A DNA stretch of 64,000 nt, taken from contig JBAIAA010000789.1 of assembly GCA_037893245.1 (NCBI GenBank), positions 1-64,000 of the forward strand. Reading direction: 5' to 3'. The DNA comes from Crossaster papposus (taxonomy: Eukaryota > Echinodermata > Asteroidea > Velatida > Solasteridae). Every line of letters begins with the position of its first letter. The first letter of the stretch is position 1. The notes under the pieces were generated by a model. That model did no database searches. It saw nothing but the letters and a program-made list of their open reading frames with translations, and was not told the origin of the DNA. Below, one piece after another: positions 61,211 to 64,000 of this stretch. A program made the translations under genes and the position numbers.

Positions 61211-64000
61211 GGCGGCTACACCAGAAATCACCGGATATGCTTTCTGGTATCTCGTTTGACGATGCTGCTTAAAGGGATCGTATCCGTTTGGTAATTACTC
61301 CAAAAATTAATGGCAATAAAAACTTACTTGGTAAGAAGTACAGCAACTCTGGATAGTATAATGCATTTGTAGAAACTTTTCACTTTGAAGTACTGCGGTT
61401 ATAGAAAAAGATATCACTTTTTATCCCCACAAATTTGAATCTGAGAAGCGTTACTGCAGTGACGTTTCTCAGATTGTGTATTCCAATGCAGATTATTCTT
61501 CCTGCGTGGACATAACCGCTCTAGATTTTCGGCAATATCTCAAAACTGCTACCACCTTTTGAAATGATTTTTTTACAGGTTAGTTTTATGGTATATACCT
61601 ATAACTATATAGGATTGAAACAAACAGTGGGTTCCAATTACCAAACGTATACGACCCCTTTAAATCCCTCAATCGACATATGGGTCACTCGTGGTAAAAG
61701 AAATTCAAGCTTAAGGCCTATGTCATACTGTCACGAAAATAACGAAGATAGCCCAGAATTCCTTTTAAAAAAACCGAGTGATTCGTACCCCGTGGACATA
61801 CTCGTAGCGGCGGCATCTTGATAAATATTGATGAGTCGTGATGAATCTTGGCTGGTCGGCAAACTCCGGCAGCTAGTTTTGAACGATGTTTTCAAACCGA
61901 TATATACGAGTAGTGTAATCTTGGCTTAATGGTGCACAGTCGTAGTGCCATCTTGTAGGTATTTGTGGACTTCCGTGCCCTTCTGTGGCACGGTAGTTTT
62001 CTTTCACGAATCACGATTGTACGTACTATACTACCATGACTTATCGTAATGTCGTTAATCTTAGCGCAATCGTCTGTATACATGTTATCGGATGTAATCG
62101 GCGATATTCGTATAGTGGTCCTTGCTCCTGATCCGCGCTATCGTAATAGACCTTATACATGTAGTACACCTATATATCGTATAGCAGATCTTGATTAATC
62201 CACTTTATGTACTTACAGAGGTCGTTGATATTCGTAGTGCCACATTAGAAGGACTGTGAGTATTTGTAGGAAGGTGCATTCGAGACACGTTTCACCCGAT
62301 TCACTGCTAGGACTAATCGGGGGCTAGGACTAAATGCTGCAGAAGGTGGTTATTTGTGTACTTGAGACTACCAATAAACTCATCGTTGTCTGGTGATCCT
62401 CATCTCACGCTTCGTCCTCATCTGAATTTGATGTGTATTTTTGTTCTTCAAATTACGGATGTCGTTTGGGTGCTTTATTCGGGGTCCCCAAATCCCAAAA
62501 GGTTAGATCAGCCGTATTTAGCGGGAGATCTTACCCAAGCTCGGTGGAAGTTGGTGACACGTTTGTTCTAGTTACTGGCAGGTCGTGGCTTTGAGTCCAA
62601 CCAAAGTGAGATTGCGAAATTTGTATTCTTGCAAACCATCTGACATTATTGAGTACAGAATGCTCATGAAATCAATGAAGAATGAAATCAAAATGAATTT
62701 CACATTAGTGATAGATTGATCAATTTGTATTCGCATAAACCCACCTAAGCTTGTTTAATCCTCTCGTTTCCCCCTCAAGAGCTTATTTTTAACCAGTTTG
62801 CGCCGGAGGACGTATATACACGCAAAGTTTTCCCCAGATTAAAAACGGATGCCGCATAAACACGTCACGAGCAAGACTAGAAATGTCTGTCAGCAGCAAG
62901 CAATGCCGGAAATGCGTGGGTGTGCTTCCCGGTACCATTCGCCTAAACCTGCCTCGGTTCGAGTTTTGTTAAAAATTATCCCGCGCCTCGGCTCGGTGAT
63001 GTTCCCGGCGCGAAGGAATACAAGCCAAGTTTACACCCACCCGTTTGTATCGACCTGACACGTTAATCGAAGGCGAAGTAGTAGCCGTATATCACATACA
63101 ATTAAACAAGCTTTGCATATTGCAGTCGATGTTCGTGGTGCGTTTGAGCTGTGTACTTGCTGTTAATGTAATTTGGATTTACCGATGTAGCATTAATTTC
63201 AGACACTATGAAGTACAGACTCATTGGTAGTAATGCGCATGCCAAAGTATAGACAATTGGAAGTGACAAGTCACGTGAGACGGTTTAACCAATAGTATGG
63301 ACAAATAGTCCAATATTCACAGGAGTTTGATTTCTATACGACAACGCTACTTGCATCACTTTTAAATACTTTGATGGGAAAGCTACAGTTTTTGTGATAT
63401 GTGGTAAAATAATTTAAACCCACAAAATTGTAACCGTAGGACTTACAAACTCTGTCTGCAAATCATTTTAAGTGCTAAGTCAAGCCTACCAATGTTTATC
63501 CACAACATGACGAGAAAAATGAACAAGTAAGTCTCACGTAAACATTGCGCCTATGATGTTGGGATAATTGTGTTGGCCATCCGTCATGTGCAGCCACCGA
63601 TATTAATTTAAATCAATAAATTCACTTTAACATATTAATAAGGAGCCCGGGTATATGTTAATAACACATCCTTGCATTATTGTTTGGTGTAAGTGCGCTC
63701 ATAAAAAAACCGGTCCATGGGGGATAAAGGAAACGATAAATTGTGTTTTGCCGCCCGAGGCTTCGTGTAAGAACCAGACAGTCTTGTATTGTAGACAAAG
63801 AATAGCGAAGAACAGCAATTAAATTGTTCTGCAATAGGGCGCCCTTGAAACCAGCGCAATTTTTCTCGTATATTTTCTCTCGCATCCGCGTGCAAAGCCG
63901 CGTTCGCATTGGACTTTTTTTGGTAAAACCTACGGAGAACTTAACCAAATTAAATCCAATGCGGACAGGCGGTAACATTGTCAAATTGTCCATTTTCCCC
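61211..64000 (+). repeat. Large segmental duplication, copy 2 (runs off the window)
   Basis: Near-identical to 54790-57579. The window ends at the base where copy 1 is about to enter the 21-bp minisatellite, so the true extent is unknown and a second array may follow. Confidence 0.96.
61273..61659 (+). mobile_element. 387-bp TTAA-site MITE, copy 3
   Basis: Duplicated together with its surroundings from copy 2, so not an independent insertion. Confidence 0.9.

Noticed and set aside
55143..63993. Frames conserved between the two duplication copies (85, 71, 69, 111 codons)
   Set aside because: Identity only reflects the near-perfect DNA duplication; the first overlaps the TTAA MITE and none has a recognisable domain.

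Overview
This is a eukaryotic nuclear window, most likely from a marine invertebrate deuterostome. The genes are intron-split with GT/AG junctions. Their products match bilaterian families: C1q/collagen, FBXO22, FAM184, a KLF9/13-type Krueppel-like factor and a leucine-rich-repeat (LRR) protein. The spacers are AT-rich and full of foldback MITEs, minisatellites and homopolymers. An echinoderm such as a sea star would fit the style of the MITEs, but that is inference. No bacterial or organellar content is seen.

Layout. 1-8.75 kb: no gene; an imperfect ~1.1-1.6 kb tandem duplication, tRNA-like tails, G-runs and MITEs. 8.76-10.7 kb: a minus-strand secreted C1q-domain collagen-like gene with a probable untranslated first exon and a CRE-containing promoter. 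12.5-25.7 kb: an FBXO22 orthologue on the minus strand in six coding exons that I could join with consistent phases. Its last intron is filled by a ~10.2 kb TGAC/TGACTCA satellite that contains three copies of a ~200 bp non-satellite island. 26.2-30.0 kb: a plus-strand seven-exon coiled-coil gene with an N-myristoylation-type start, divergent from FBXO22 across 445 bp. 30.9-33.6 kb: a compact three-exon FAM184-like gene. 33.7-35.2 kb: a Mutator-like non-autonomous transposon with long terminal inverted repeats and 9-bp target duplications, carrying a frameshifted 5' fragment of a RecQ-like helicase gene. 37.4-37.9 kb: the 3' end of a LINE reverse-transcriptase ORF. 38.2-45.0 kb: a two-exon KLF9/13-type gene. 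49.1-50.7 kb: a two-exon LRR gene. 51.5-54.1 kb: a 51-bp minisatellite. 54.8-64.0 kb: two near-identical copies of a >=2.79 kb segment at a period of exactly 6421 bp. Between them lie a 2.1 kb 21-bp minisatellite and ~1.5 kb of single-copy DNA with promoter-like RFX and E2F motifs.

The genes do not form a pathway. FBXO22 is an SCF ubiquitin-ligase receptor, the KLF a GC-box transcription factor, the C1q protein a secreted recognition molecule, and the others coiled-coil or LRR scaffolds. Exon boundaries were read by eye from splice motifs, phase and protein similarity; no alignment or transcript was available. Coordinates of repeats are approximate to a few bases unless a terminal repeat defines them.
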